From contig WTPW01000329.1 in the NCBI GenBank assembly GCA_009809945.1, positions 182,222 to 246,221 of the forward strand: 64,000 bases of DNA, in the 5' to 3' direction. Each line of letters starts with the position of its first letter. Positions within the stretch are counted from its first letter, which is position 1. Both the position numbers and the translations under genes were made by a program. The notes beneath the pieces were generated by a model. The model was given only the letters and a program-made list of their open reading frames with translations. It did not search any database and was not told the DNA's origin. Below, piece after piece: positions 33,907-44,690 of this stretch. Source of the stretch: Gigaspora margarita (taxonomy: Eukaryota > Glomeromycota > Glomeromycetes > Diversisporales > Gigasporaceae).

Positions 33907-35580
33907 TTATTGCACATAATCTCCTAAGACCATTCCATACATTCTTGCGGCAAACGTATTTCTTTTATTAGGTGAGTTCAAATAAATTGAATTTTCTAAA
34001 GTTTCAAAACAAACAATCGCCATAAATTCATGAACTTTAGATGAATAATGATAATCATCAAAGTAAAAATAAGAATCTTTATTATCAGGTTGATTGTATA
34101 TAGCTTTAACTTTGTGATCAGTTTGTAGAGCGATGTCAAAATTTGATGATTTAGAACTAACAATCTCAAAAATTTCATCAGCACTTAAAGTGCCATGATT
34201 TAAAGATAATTTTAAATCAGTGCATTCTTTTTCATCAGCTCCATATATATCAAAGGCAGCATCAACACAATTTGTGAGTCCAAAACTATTCATTCCAGTA
34301 TCAGTTTGTAAAGCGACAAAAAACTTGTCACATTTTAAATAAACGATCTTCACACCAGTTTCTCTACTAAATTTTACCAAATGTTCAAGAAGGTATTTAT
34401 TATGAGAATCAACCATTTTTGACAATTTTTCTTTTTCAACAGTGTTCATTGATTTAAAATATGGAACACGAGATAAATCGGGAAGGTTTGGTACTAATAA
34501 GGTAGTAATAGTTGGAAAGGCTTTTACAAGGAGGTTAAGTGCATCGATTAATGATTGAACAACTTTAAGCGGCGATGCAGCCATGTCTGTAAAATAATAA
34601 TCATTACCAGTATCCCATACCTAAAAAGTTAAGTGAATGTGTAGATGAGTAAACAAATGGTTGTTAGATTTATATAAAGTAATTATTATAAAATGGGATA
34701 ACAGAATTGAATACATACAGCAAATAAAGTTTTACTGAAATCATTCTTGTTTGACTTTTTTAAACTGTTCTTTTTCAAAAGCTTTTTGAGTACTTTAGGA
34801 TTTGCTTTTGTTTTAAAGAACGATTGTAATTTATCAAGTTTAGGGTTGTGATTCATTGATTCTTTGGACTTGGTATTAGCAGTATTAGCAAAAATAAAAG
34901 CTTCCATTTGCTGCTTAATTCCAGGAACTTTATGCTTAGCCGGTCCTGTAGATCCTTGAATAAAATTGCTACTATTTAATTCATCATAAAAAATGTTTGA
35001 TTGACATTAATATTATATATATATATATATTATATAGTAATTAAATCACATTATTTGAGATGACTTACTCTGCTGTAGCACCACCGAAAGCATAATCCTC
35101 TAACTCAACATTAAGAGATTCTGCAAGATATTCTGCCCAAACTTTTCCGTTACAAAAATGACCCTTATAATTAATTTCTGAAGGCCATTGCTTATTTGTT
35201 AAATTGTAAACGTTACCATTATCTGTTTTATAAAATTGAAATTTTATCAATAATATACATAGTAGATACAAAAGTAGTTATGAAATGTATATTATTGACA
35301 TTTATAGGAAAATGGCAAACCTGTAAAGGAATCTCCAAACGTAATCAATTTATTAAATCCTTTACATGGTAACTCTAAGTGTTTTACTGATTTAATTTTA
35401 GAAGCAATTTTAGAATTATGAGATGAAATAATATTTTGGTTTAAATTTTTAAAAGTATATGATGAAGGACATTTGGTTTTTTTTTAAATTAGTGGCAGTG
35501 GAATGTTGAGTTGTTTGTGAGTTTTTTTGTTTTAATTTGAAAGATTTGAAAAATTGAAATGGTGATGTTGCGAAATCCAT
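33907..35580 (-). CDS. GDSL (SGNH) esterase/lipase, N-terminus uncertain
   Basis: A hydrolase of the GDSL family, which cleaves ester bonds in lipids or acylated sugars; the substrate is not predictable. Minus-strand exons with GT-AG junctions are: one ending 35321 (KLITFGDSFT, the block I nucleophile Ser), 35222-35069 (DNGNVYNL to YAFGGATA, block II Gly), 34971-34719 (DSNFIQGSTGPAKHKVPG to LFAV) and 34620-33907 (WDTGNDYYFTD, the block III Asn, to the stop). The catalytic Asp-x-x-His lies in YFDDYHYSSKVHE near 34070. The protein is about 420 residues, typical for the family. The first exon is a problem. The ATG at 35580 opens a frame that stops at 35449, while the conserved frame before GDSFT has no ATG. 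The switch lies at a run of nine A (35477-35485), so an assembly or real single-base indel, or an unseen 5' exon, is likely. No clear signal peptide is seen. Confidence 0.85.
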
Positions 35581-35719
35581 TATTTGAGTATTTGTAATTA
35601 ATAGTTTCGCGTTTTTTTTTAATTTTTTTAATTGTAAAAATTGCTAAAAAAATTTTTAAGAAAGGATAAAGTTTACACGAGGAATTTAACTCACCTTTAT
35701 ATAACCGTTTGATCATTAT

Positions 35720-36640
35720 TATTAATATATGTCTCGTTTTTTAATTAACAAATCATTTAACGACTACGAGATATTAATCCTTTATACTGTCCTACTTTCA
35801 TAATGTAAATGCAAGATAAACTACGATCCAATGATCCAATACGACTGAATAATTCGAACAATACCGGATACACGTATTTTGAAACTTAGTACAATCTATA
35901 GAATCTTATCTTTGTTTAAATTATGTCTTTTTAATAAAAATTGATTGGAGTCAAAGATGCAACATTATAAGGCTTCGGAACTCTTGATCAAATTTTGGAT
36001 TTTTATTGATTATATTCTTATTAAGTATTCATAAAGTTTCTTTTTTTTTATTTTTTTTTAGCAAAAATTATGTTTTGATTTACTGTTATGTTTCGACTAT
36101 ATTATAATTAGATCAAAGTTTTCCCAAGACAATCCCCGATCACTATATCAAGATCACGGGAGGATTAATTAATAAAACCATGATCGGTATGTGTGAATAA
36201 GCGCCAATCCCCAACGGATCAGGATATTATTATTACTAATTTTTTATTATAAATTTAAACATCAAAATTTCTTATAATTGTTCCGAAACTCTATCTTGTT
36301 ACATTCTGTATAATATTTTTTTTTAGATTTAATTCTAATTATCTACCGCTACCCAATTTGGTTAAGTAGAAACACATAGTTTGGCAAATTCGGAATATGA
36401 AATCATCAAGATCTAATTGGACAATTTCGAATAAACAAGTTTTTTTTCTTGATCATTGAATTATACGAATCAAAAGATCTAGAAGATTCAGAATTGACGA
36501 TATATATTGCTTGGCGTTTCATATGGTTTCTTGGCATACTTTTGCATACTCTTGCATATCGATATCATATTATCGCGGTTTGCAAATTTGTAGATCGCTG
36601 CACACTAATACAATCGAATACAATCACTTGAACAATCACC
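35720..36640. other. Gene-free stretch upstream of the esterase
   Basis: It holds the presumed promoter side of the minus-strand esterase. Short inverted words around CCCCGATCACTATATC and CATGATCGG near 36135-36190 are seen, but no gene. Confidence 0.4.
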
Positions 36641-36649
36641 TGATTGTTG

Positions 36650-37170
36650 TCCGGCCCGTGGGCCCGAATCCCCTGATTTTAAAGAACTACCACTGGTAAC
36701 AGTCGCCTGACTGCCGAAAGTGGATTTATCATACTAATTACACATTGATTTCGGCTTATGCACCAATTATGGAACACTATTTTTACAGCCATCAAAAATT
36801 CCAAAATCAATCGGGCTACCTGATTCCGGACCCTAATCACTGCATACTCATACAATCATCTGATTGTTGTCCGATTGCGCGATTGTAAAAGATTGTAAAG
36901 TGCGTTTTTTGGCCAAAAATTCAATATTAATATATTATTTTCATAAATTTGTCAGCCATATCTATGCTCACTAAAAAAATCATCGTACAATCGCGCAACT
37001 GGGCTTTGGCCGAATCCCCTGACTTTAAAGAACTATCACTGGTAACAGGCGCCTGTCTGCTGAAAGTGGGTTTATCATACTAATTACACATATTGATTTC
37101 GGCTTATGCACCAATTGTGGAACACTATTTTTACAGCCATCAAAAATTCCAAAATCAATCGGGCTACCCG
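36650..37170. repeat. Direct repeat of about 170 bp, two copies
   Basis: Sequence with GAATCCCCTGATTTTAAAG, CACTGGTAACAG, TGATTTCGGCTTATGCACC and CAAAATCAATCGGGCTACC occurs at about 36664-36830 and again at about 37011-37170 with few differences. Between them lies CATCTGATTGTTGTCCG, which itself echoes 36638. A decayed relative (GATTTCGGTTCAAGCACC) is at 42162. Confidence 0.75.
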
Positions 37171-37539
37171 CTAACAGCGATCAACAAATGTTGTTCAAAA
37201 GTCACATCATTTGCAAACCGCAACTTTAGTAAATATTATTAGGATTGAATCTTTTTAGAGTATTAATCGATTATCGATTATCCAAAGATGTTATTCATCA
37301 AATTTTAGGTATGATCTAATAATTCCAATCGACAAGTTTTAATCTTTGAATATTTTACAAAGTTTCGTGTAGTGATTTAAAAATAAACTTTTATAAATAT
37401 TTATTATTAAGAGATATGATTGTAAATTATAATATCAGATAGGTGATATTTATTTTTAATATTCAAGATTTTAAAATAACGGATAATATTACAGTATTAA
37501 ATTTTGATTTGTTCATATTTACTTTATAAAAGCAGCGTG

Positions 37540-38170
37540 ATTTTTTAGAACAATTTTAATTCTTCTATAATTACACAATTCATGTTCATGCAATAAACTC
37601 CGATAACTCCAATATCGCAACGAACTATTATTGTTTTTTTTTTGTTTAACATGCATTTACAATACAGTAAATCTGGATACATATCAGCTGATTAAAAACT
37701 GTTACACAAACTGATCAAAATTAGATTGGCTAGCTATTTTTTAACTGGCCAATCCAATTTTTGATCAGTTTGTGTAGCGTGTCCAAATTAGCTCATATTT
37801 GTTTTAGGAAATAAAGGGCATAAAATGATCGACATTTTATAATAAACAAAACCGGAATTTAATATACAATTTCTATAGTGTACGAATGGGGCTTAAACTT
37901 TGCAGAGCCAACTTTTCTGATTCTAATGATAGTTAAATCATTAAAATCGGGTTAATATATCACACGATATGAGTATTTATTGATTGTTTACTATAGGGTT
38001 TTTTATTAGTAAAACTGTGACGACTTTATTTTGACCTCTTAACTGCGGACTACCCCTTAATTCTTCTATAATTACGTTCATGCAATAAACTCCGATAACT
38101 CCAAGCTCAACGAACTGTTATTATTTTTTTTGTTTAACATGCATTTAAAATACAGTAATAACCTGGATAA
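37540..38170. repeat. Direct repeat of about 125 bp flanking a palindrome
   Basis: TAATTCTTCTATAATTAC, GCAATAAACTCCGATAACTCC and GTTTAACATGCATTTA occur at about 37558-37680 and 38056-38168. Between them, ACACAAACTGATCAAAATTA and TTTTTGATCAGTTTGTGT (37703-37787) form an inverted pair, probably a small MITE. Confidence 0.7.
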
Positions 38171-38545
38171 TCATTTTTTTGTTTCACGCACAACGTTATG
38201 ATCCTTTTTTTTTTTGATAAGATAAGAAGATATAGGAGATATGAAACAACATATGTTTACTGTCTTTTCTCATTATTTTACTAAAGTTATTACAAACATG
38301 ACACTCGTAAACATAAACAGATAAACGATACATCGAAATGATGATTTATTTTACAAATATGTACGTACGTACGTAATACATTTATTTCAATAGCTTGGTG
38401 ATCAGTTACTCAAAATGCACCATGTGGAATTTTACTAATGCTAAATATCTAACTTAATTGATGCATTCTTTGGTTTTGCATTGCATAACACAATATTATG
38501 TAAAATTTCAGTTAAATTTAACCTTCAAAACAATTTCTTGAACAT
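38171..38545. other. AT-rich stretch, nothing recognised
   Basis: It has a GTACGTACGTACGTA microsatellite near 38361-38376 and no gene. Confidence 0.4.
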
Positions 38546-38549
38546 AGTT

Positions 38550-39050
38550 AGACTCTACTTGAATGCAACCTCCTTAAACGTAGTCCTCCTAAATGCAATT
38601 CCTTAAAAGTAATTTTCTAAATGAAAGCCAAACTCTATTCAACATATGCTTAATCTTATTGTTCTCTAAATGGTAGTGAAATAAATAATACGTATTATAG
38701 AGTGTATGCAATATGTTACCTTTAGTAATTCTAAATTTAATTCATTAGGCTAAGTAATAACATGAATTATGCAATATTGCAGCATCATATAATTCAATCT
38801 TTACATTTTTTGTTAAGAATATTTGTACTGTTCAAAAAAATTAAAACAACAATCATAGCTCACAGAGACAAAATATCAAATTGAAATCAGATTTATAAAC
38901 GCAATCTCTAAATGCAATCTCCAAATGCAATATCTCTATAACTGCGGCATTTAAATATATACCAGACCTTCGTAAATGCAATTTTTCTTATTATTCTCTA
39001 AATGCAAGCTGTTTAAAATTCAAGTCACTATAAGATGCATTTAAAGGGGT
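38550..39050. repeat. Degenerate AAATGCAA repeats, pogo-like MITE relative
   Basis: Many spaced words such as CTAAATGCAATCTC, TAAATGCAATTCC and CTCTAAATGCAAGC occur. They resemble the inverted form of the TGCATTTAGGGAGGT units of the MITE at 59267-59436. Confidence 0.5.
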
Positions 39051-39192
39051 TTGATTTTATTAGCGTTAGTAAAATGGGCAAACAGATACTTTATTAAAGT
39101 TGACAATTTAAGAAATACACTAATTTCAATGTGTTACTTGATTATGCATTACGACAACTTTAGAGATTGTGACTTCAAATTTCTCGCATAAG

Positions 39193-39828
39193 GGAGATGG
39201 GGGGTATTGTAGCCAGGGGGCCAAGTGACATATCTAGTGATCTAGTGATCAGAATCGGATAAATTTTATAATCCGATTCCGCAAAATATAAATTTTCGCA
39301 CATATTTGAATTTATTATTAAATATATATAGAATATTTAACAGTCAATAACTTTTGATTCACTTGTCCATTTTGGACAATTTTACCACCAAAATGACCAT
39401 CTCAATGAGACGATATAAAATCGTCAAAATCCAATCACGGGACCCTGTGTTCGATATAGATATATTAGTAAATCTACAAATTTTTACATAAAACCTTTAA
39501 CGATCTCGGATCCCGTGATTGGATTTTAACGATTTTGTGCTTGTTAGAATCGTTTCACTGAGACGGTCATTCTGGTGGTAAAATCATCCAAAAACGGGCC
39601 AGTAGATCAAAAATTATTCGCTGTCAAATAATTGGCCACAATACTCCAAAATTTAGTTTTTATATTCTACTTGTGTACTAATTATTTATATCTAAAACTA
39701 AATACGATATAAATTTATTCTTTATTAAGCATGGTTCAAATAATAAAAATTGTATTAAAATCTATTTGTTTATTAAAAAGTTTTATTAGTAGAAACTTTA
39801 ACCTGGCCACAATACTCCATCTCCATTA
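39193..39828. mobile_element. TIR element (GGAGATGG, GTATTGT, GCCAGG)
   Basis: The left GGAGATGGGGGGTATTGTAG and the right GGCCACAATACTCCATCTCC are inverted. It contains units related to the inner units of 27289-28172 (ATTTTACCACCAAAATGACC and its complement TCATTCTGGTGGTAAAATC), plus a second inner CCACAATACTCC near 39648. Confidence 0.65.
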
Positions 39829-39829
39829 G

Positions 39830-40610
39830 TACGTATGGTGCAAGAAATCTAAAAACCACAATTAAACCTTATAGGGACAAAATATAAACAACTTAAATTT
39901 ATTGAAGTCGATAATTTAATTTTAATGTGTAACTTGATTATAGCTTACAGATTACGCCAAGCAGATAATCAAATAGAACATTAAAATTTACCGGTATATT
40001 TCTTAAACTATCGACTACTTATATACACATTTATTGTTGTTAATGATTTAGGATTTCATTGCATGTATTTTGTCTTTATAAGGTATAAATAATTGTGGTT
40101 TTTAGATTTCTTGCATCATACGTACATACGTACGTATGTGTAGTACGTACATACATTTATATGGCATTTCTATTTGTTGGATTTTGCATTTACCAACTGT
40201 TGACTAGCATTTGAAATTTTAAGGTATTTCGCAGATCAGTATGGTATAGATTTAAAAATTCGGCCTATACTATACGGATCTGCTCACCTATACCATACTG
40301 ATCTGCGTATAGTATTTTTTGTTTATTATCAGTTTTTATAATTGTTTAATGATTAAGCTTTTACAAGCTTAAGGTTGTTCAATTAATCAGTTTATATTTA
40401 GTGTTAGATAATACTTTGCTTTTGGCATATTGATTAATAGTAAGCAAAAATTTATATCAATTTATGTTTTAAATTGGGTATTTAAATTGCCCATGTTAAT
40501 TTAAATTAATTTTTTGATTAAATCATTTAAAAATATATACCTTAATTTTTGTAGTATCATATTTTTTTTAAAAAAATAAGTAAATCTTGTTCTAATGAAA
40601 ATTTTCAAGA
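39830..40610. other. Gene-free stretch with small palindromes
   Basis: It includes CATACGTACATACGTACGT near 40118-40150 and the inverted pair CGCAGATCAGTATGGTATAG and CTATACCATACTGATCTGCG (40232-40304), probably a tiny MITE. No gene was seen. Confidence 0.5.
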
Positions 40611-40627
40611 TTATGTCTCTTAAGATG

Positions 40628-40737
40628 ATAATTCTCAAGTTAAAAATGCTTAAGCTAGAAATTCTCAAGCTAAAAATTCTCAAGTCAAAAATTCTCAAGC
40701 TGAAAATTCTCAAGCTATGAATTCTCAAGAATCTGTT
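40628..40737 (+). repeat. 15-bp tandem repeat encoding N-S-Q-A-K units
   Basis: Units of AATTCTCAAGCTAAA with small changes run about seven times. In one frame they read NSQAK, NSQVK, NSQAE, NSQAM and NSQES, then VQKKKLKYG, directly before the hAT fragment. Confidence 0.8.
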
Positions 40738-41332
40738 CAAAAAAAAAAACTTAAGTATGGCCACCTGCAGGAGTTTGGAATTTTTTAACAGAGGTTCATT
40801 TGTAAAAGGCTATTGCTTAGAAACATATAAAGAATATGAATCATTTTGGGCACATGTTAAACCTGTGAATTTAGAAGAACATTTAGCTCTAGATTGTTCT
40901 ACTAAAAATAAGGATGTTATAGATTTTCATACTCAAATTATTGTTAATAGACAAGGTCATGGCCAGGTAGCATTTTAGGAAAATATACCTGGTGCTGAAC
41001 CAAGTATAAAAAAGTATAAACTAACAAGTAACCAAGCAACATTATCTAAGTTTTTAAAAAGTGCTAAACTAACTTTACAACATGAATATAATATAAATTC
41101 AGCTTTAATCAAAGTATTTATTGTATATAATATACCTTTTTACATTATTAGCAATCCATATTTTGTTGATTCATTGTGAGAATTATAGTCTAGATACCAA
41201 CTACCATCAAGACAATTACTTGCAGGTTAATTATTAAATACTGATATTAAATTTAATCAAAGTATTAAAAATATTTTTGAAAGAGCAAGCAATTTAACTT
41301 TTGGAGAACCTCAGACATCTAGTACAGAGATC
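40628..41332 (+). pseudogene. hAT transposase pseudogene, N-terminal half
   Basis: One plus-strand frame with four in-frame stops reads a hAT-type finger region (FWAHVKPVNLEEHLALDC, near 40845-40902). It then reads the segment that follows it in these transposases: ATLSKFLKSAKLT, INSALIKVFIVYNIPFYIIS and NPYFVDS, then YQLPSRQLLAG (to about 41227). The frame is open across the catalytic region's start and then lost at the palindromic MITE beginning near 41334. The upstream part, in another frame, encodes repeated N-S-Q-A-K units (see the tandem repeat). The matching C-terminus may be the fragment at 43724-43993, or that may come from another copy. Confidence 0.72.
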
Positions 41333-41333
41333 A

Positions 41334-41590
41334 TATGGGAGGTCAAAAGTAGAAACCACCCAATTTTTTTCTAAGTAAATTTTTTTCAGACTTTAAATTA
41401 AAATATCTCAACAACTATTAAACCAAACTTGATAAAAATTTTTTTATTTTAATTCTATATAGTTATAGAATTAAAATAAAAAAAATTTATTAAATTTGGT
41501 TTAATAGTTGTCAAGATATTTTAATTAAAATTTTTTAAAAAAACTTACTAAAAACAAATTGGGTGGTTTCTACTTTTGACCTCCCATATA
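41334..41590. mobile_element. Palindromic MITE (ATATGGGAGGTC)
   Basis: The left ATATGGGAGGTCAAAAGTAG and the right CTACTTTTGACCTCCCATAT are perfect inverted ends. The arms continue with ACCACCCAATTT and with TCTCAACAACTATTAAACC. A similar design is seen at 58856-59102. It is inserted at the end of the hAT pseudogene fragment. Confidence 0.8.
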
Positions 41591-41604
41591 TTACACATTT
41601 TAGC

Positions 41605-41860
41605 AACAACTCTCAAAATTTAAGAAGCAAAAAAAACAGTTTTTGGCAATTATTTTGGTATCTAGTGGTCCAATTTGAATGAAATTCTTTTTAAATGAAG
41701 CTCTCAGTGAGATGCATCTAACAAAAAAAAATTTATTCAATTTTGATCACTGGGTCAGAAGTTATTAAACAAATATAGTTTTGTCATTTTTAGCAAATTA
41801 GATCAAAATTGGCCAAAACCCAGTTATGACCTATATGAAAGATGTCCAGGGTCCTACTTT
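41605..41860. repeat. Dispersed repeat, inverted relative to 29064-29330
   Basis: CAGTTTTTGGCAATTATTTT, CTCTCAGTGAGATGCATC and GATGTCCAGGGTCCT match the complement of 29064-29330. Confidence 0.6.
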
Positions 41861-41869
41861 GGGTATAAT

Positions 41870-43370
41870 TTATAAATTATTTAAGCACAAAATTTGCATA
41901 TAATTGCAGTTTTAAAATTGGAAAAATTTTTTTATTAAAGAATTTTATCAAACAAATTTACAAATTTTGCAAAATTTTAAAAAAGTGCTCTAAATAACTA
42001 TAATCTACTATTCTCAATGTGCTTAATCCCAAAGTTTGAAAAAAAGTTAATCTGTAAGCTAAAAAGAATGTTTTGCTTAAAGTTTATAGTAAATTTATAT
42101 GTTTTTATTATAATTGTTACTATTATTTAGCACTCAGTGTGTCATGCATCCTAACTGATACTGATTTCGGTTCAAGCACCAATTGTTTTATAGCCTTCAA
42201 AAATTCTGAAATCGCACAGGTAATTTTTGCAGAAGCCTAATTACAACCTAATTAAAAGTTATATTAAACAAGATTCGTATATTTGATCAAGGTATCATCA
42301 ATATATAACAATTCACTTATTATTGTAATAAATTATTAACGCTAATAATTTTCAAGCAAATTACGATTATCAAGAATAATTTGCAAATAATTACGAATTT
42401 CAGCCCATAACTAGTATTTATTTTTCTTGTGTACACATGAACAATAAACACTCCTTTCCACTAAATAAAGTCAGTTTAGATGTATCGATCATTTAATCAT
42501 AATGAAGAAATTTACAATCATTCAATTTTTATCAAATGTCCCAAATTTTATAAAAATAGCTGTAAGTTTAATTTAGAGCAAAAACAGATTACAAATCATC
42601 TCTCTATGGCAATTACAGCTGTTTTTCTATTCTGGACAACTGAAAAATTACTGATAGCAAAATTTGTTAAATTCTGAGTTCAGCCGAAGCCAGTTACCTA
42701 TTGATTCTGAATTGGTAACTTATCAAATTCAGTCATCAGAAGATTTCAGTTGTCCCAAATGAGTGCATTGAGGTTGAATTTTGCCATAATCAAAATGATA
42801 GCAAAGATAAAGTAGAGATTATAGGAACAGATAATGCCTCTAGCTTTCTCACAAAAAATTGGCCACCTCCTATAATTTTACCAAACAAATTTAAGATCAG
42901 GTGTAATATAAAAATTGAAGCAAACTCACTTTTTTACAAAAAAACAGGGATTGCTCTAAATTTTTATTAGATAACTATCTACTGCGTCATAATTGAAATG
43001 TTCCTCATGAAATTTTACTAATAATTACACTATTGCCACTATTTTCTAACCCTAACTCTAATTATAACGCGGTTTAATTTTACACACAATTTTTTTACTT
43101 AGAAAACAAAACACATTGATTGACTTTTATGTTACACCTGATCCTAAATTTTGATTGGTCAAATGAGCTCTGATTTCAAAATTTCCAAATTTTGGCCCAT
43201 AAATATCCAAATCATAACCAAATTTCAGTTGATATTTGAATCCATGTGACCTGGCTAATAGGTTTAACCAATCAGAGTAGAGGTTTTATAATTAAAATAA
43301 CTATTTAAAAATTTCAAAATACATCACTTATTTGCTAATTATGAAACTCTCTAGTGTGTGTAATAGGACC
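41870..43370. other. No convincing gene
   Basis: A 65-codon open frame at 42480-42677 (FNHNEEIYNHSIFIKCPKF) shows no domain and has no support. A decayed copy of the TGATTTCGG repeat lies at 42162. The stretch may contain the lost middle of the hAT gene, but no motif could be read. Confidence 0.4.
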
Positions 43371-43374
43371 CCAA

Positions 43375-43544
43375 AATATCTACAAAAGGGTAAGGTTTTA
43401 CAAAAATTACTAAATATAGAAAAATTTGCAAGAAAAAAGGCAAAGATAAGCAAACTAATTACTATAAAAGGAAATAATCTGCACAAAAAAGGCCAAAAAT
43501 AAGCAAACTAAAACCCTACCACTCTCTATATATTTCGGGGTCTT
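43375..43544. mobile_element. AGGACC-type palindromic MITE
   Basis: The left AGGACCCCAAAATATCTAC and the right CTATATATTTCGGGGTCTT are inverted, with the internal AAAATTACTAAATATAG words of the family. The flanks show no matching TSD. Confidence 0.7.
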
Positions 43545-43584
43545 TGCATATGTTGCATATAAGTCTAGTATAAATTATTCAATG

Positions 43585-43670
43585 GTTTGTTCTTTGAACA
43601 TGCATAAGCTAAAATTGTTGTTCTTTTGAACATATATGTAGTTCTTTTTGTTCTTTTGAACATGTATTTG
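43585..43670. repeat. GTTCTTTTGAACAT short repeats
   Basis: The palindromic word TGTTCTTTTGAACAT and variants occur about three times with spacers (near 43588, 43620, 43650). Confidence 0.7.
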
Positions 43671-43723
43671 AAAGTTGTGTTCTTGAATATACACAAATAA
43701 AAAAAAAAGAGTCCTAAAAACCA

Positions 43724-43993
43724 GTGCTTACAGTTGTACACAAAAGTTTTTGGAACACTTTCTTTTTGATTCTGGGTTGCTTATGTAATCACAGTGTTAA
43801 TTATAAAATTAAGGTTTTTATTTCTTCACATATAAATTCAATTTGTATTTGGTTGCCTATTTCTTCTTGTGCTGTAGAAAGAAGTTTTTCAATTTATAAT
43901 AATCTTTTAGAAGATGATAAGCAAAATTTAAGTAAAGATTTGTTGAAAATGCTAAATATGCTGTATTTTAATCAACGAAATAATAAAATTTAA
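43724..43993 (+). pseudogene. hAT transposase C-terminal dimerisation fragment
   Basis: The frame reads WLPISSCAVERSFSIYNNLL, then LSKDLLKMLNMLYFN. This is the conserved hAT C-terminal dimerisation motif (P-x-S-S, then ER-x-FS, then a Leu-rich helix). Only this end is preserved; upstream codons are not recognisable as the catalytic domain. Confidence 0.75.
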
Positions 43994-44112
43994 TATCCAA
44001 ATTTTTCCAAATTTTTAATTTTCTTACTCAAATATTACTTGGTACCCAAATAAAGATTTACGATTTGATATCCAAATTTTTCTGCGTCCCTGGTGGGAAT
44101 GCTACCTAAGAT

Positions 44113-44523
44113 GGGAACAGGGCCGATGATTTTCTGCGGTGATAAATTGTTAATTCCGTCCGTGCCAAATTCAAATTCTACAAAACTTCCGTGCATTAAA
44201 ATTCATGATTTCTGTGTGAATTCTGCGTTGGTCATTTATAAATTCTGTGTTAGTTATATAGAAATCTTAAATATTCTGCAAACAATTTGTCATTTAGTCT
44301 TCGGATTATTTCAGATATTAAGCAAAAATTTTCGCCCGAACATGCAGGTTTATTTATTTTCTACATCGGAACTTCTTTTTGGAAGTTATATTTTTAGAAC
44401 CTTGTACCTATAAAAAAAAACACACAATTAATTTATTTCTGAGGCAATTCTGCGCATACATGTTTATAATCTAATTCCGTGATTTCTGCGGCATTCCGTG
44501 AAATTCAGAAAATGATCGGCCCA
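44113..44523. mobile_element. TIR element (GGGCCGAT-ATTTTCTG)
   Basis: The left GGGCCGATGATTTTCTGCGG and the right CCGTGAAATTCAGAAAATG with ATCGGCCC are inverted. The interior repeats ATTCCGT, TTCTGCG and CCGTGC words. Open frames inside are not protein-like. Confidence 0.65.
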
Positions 44524-44534
44524 GGATACTATGT

Positions 44535-44690
44535 AAATCAAACTTATATGTGGTCATATAATAAAATTTATTAAAGAATTTTTTTTCAGATAGCGATAGT
44601 ATTAATTATTATAAAATTATTTATTATCTATCGATCGCAATTTGAAAAAAAAAAATTATTACCAAATTTTACTATTTGTCCACATATAGC
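44535..44690. mobile_element. Small palindromic MITE
   Basis: The arms TATATGTGGTCATATAATAA and TTACTATTTGTCCACATATA, with central GATAGCGATAG and CTATCGATCGC, form an imperfect inverted repeat. Confidence 0.5.

Noticed and set aside
42480-42677. Small protein of 65 codons
   Set aside because: No start context, domain or conservation evidence; the surrounding DNA is repeat-derived.
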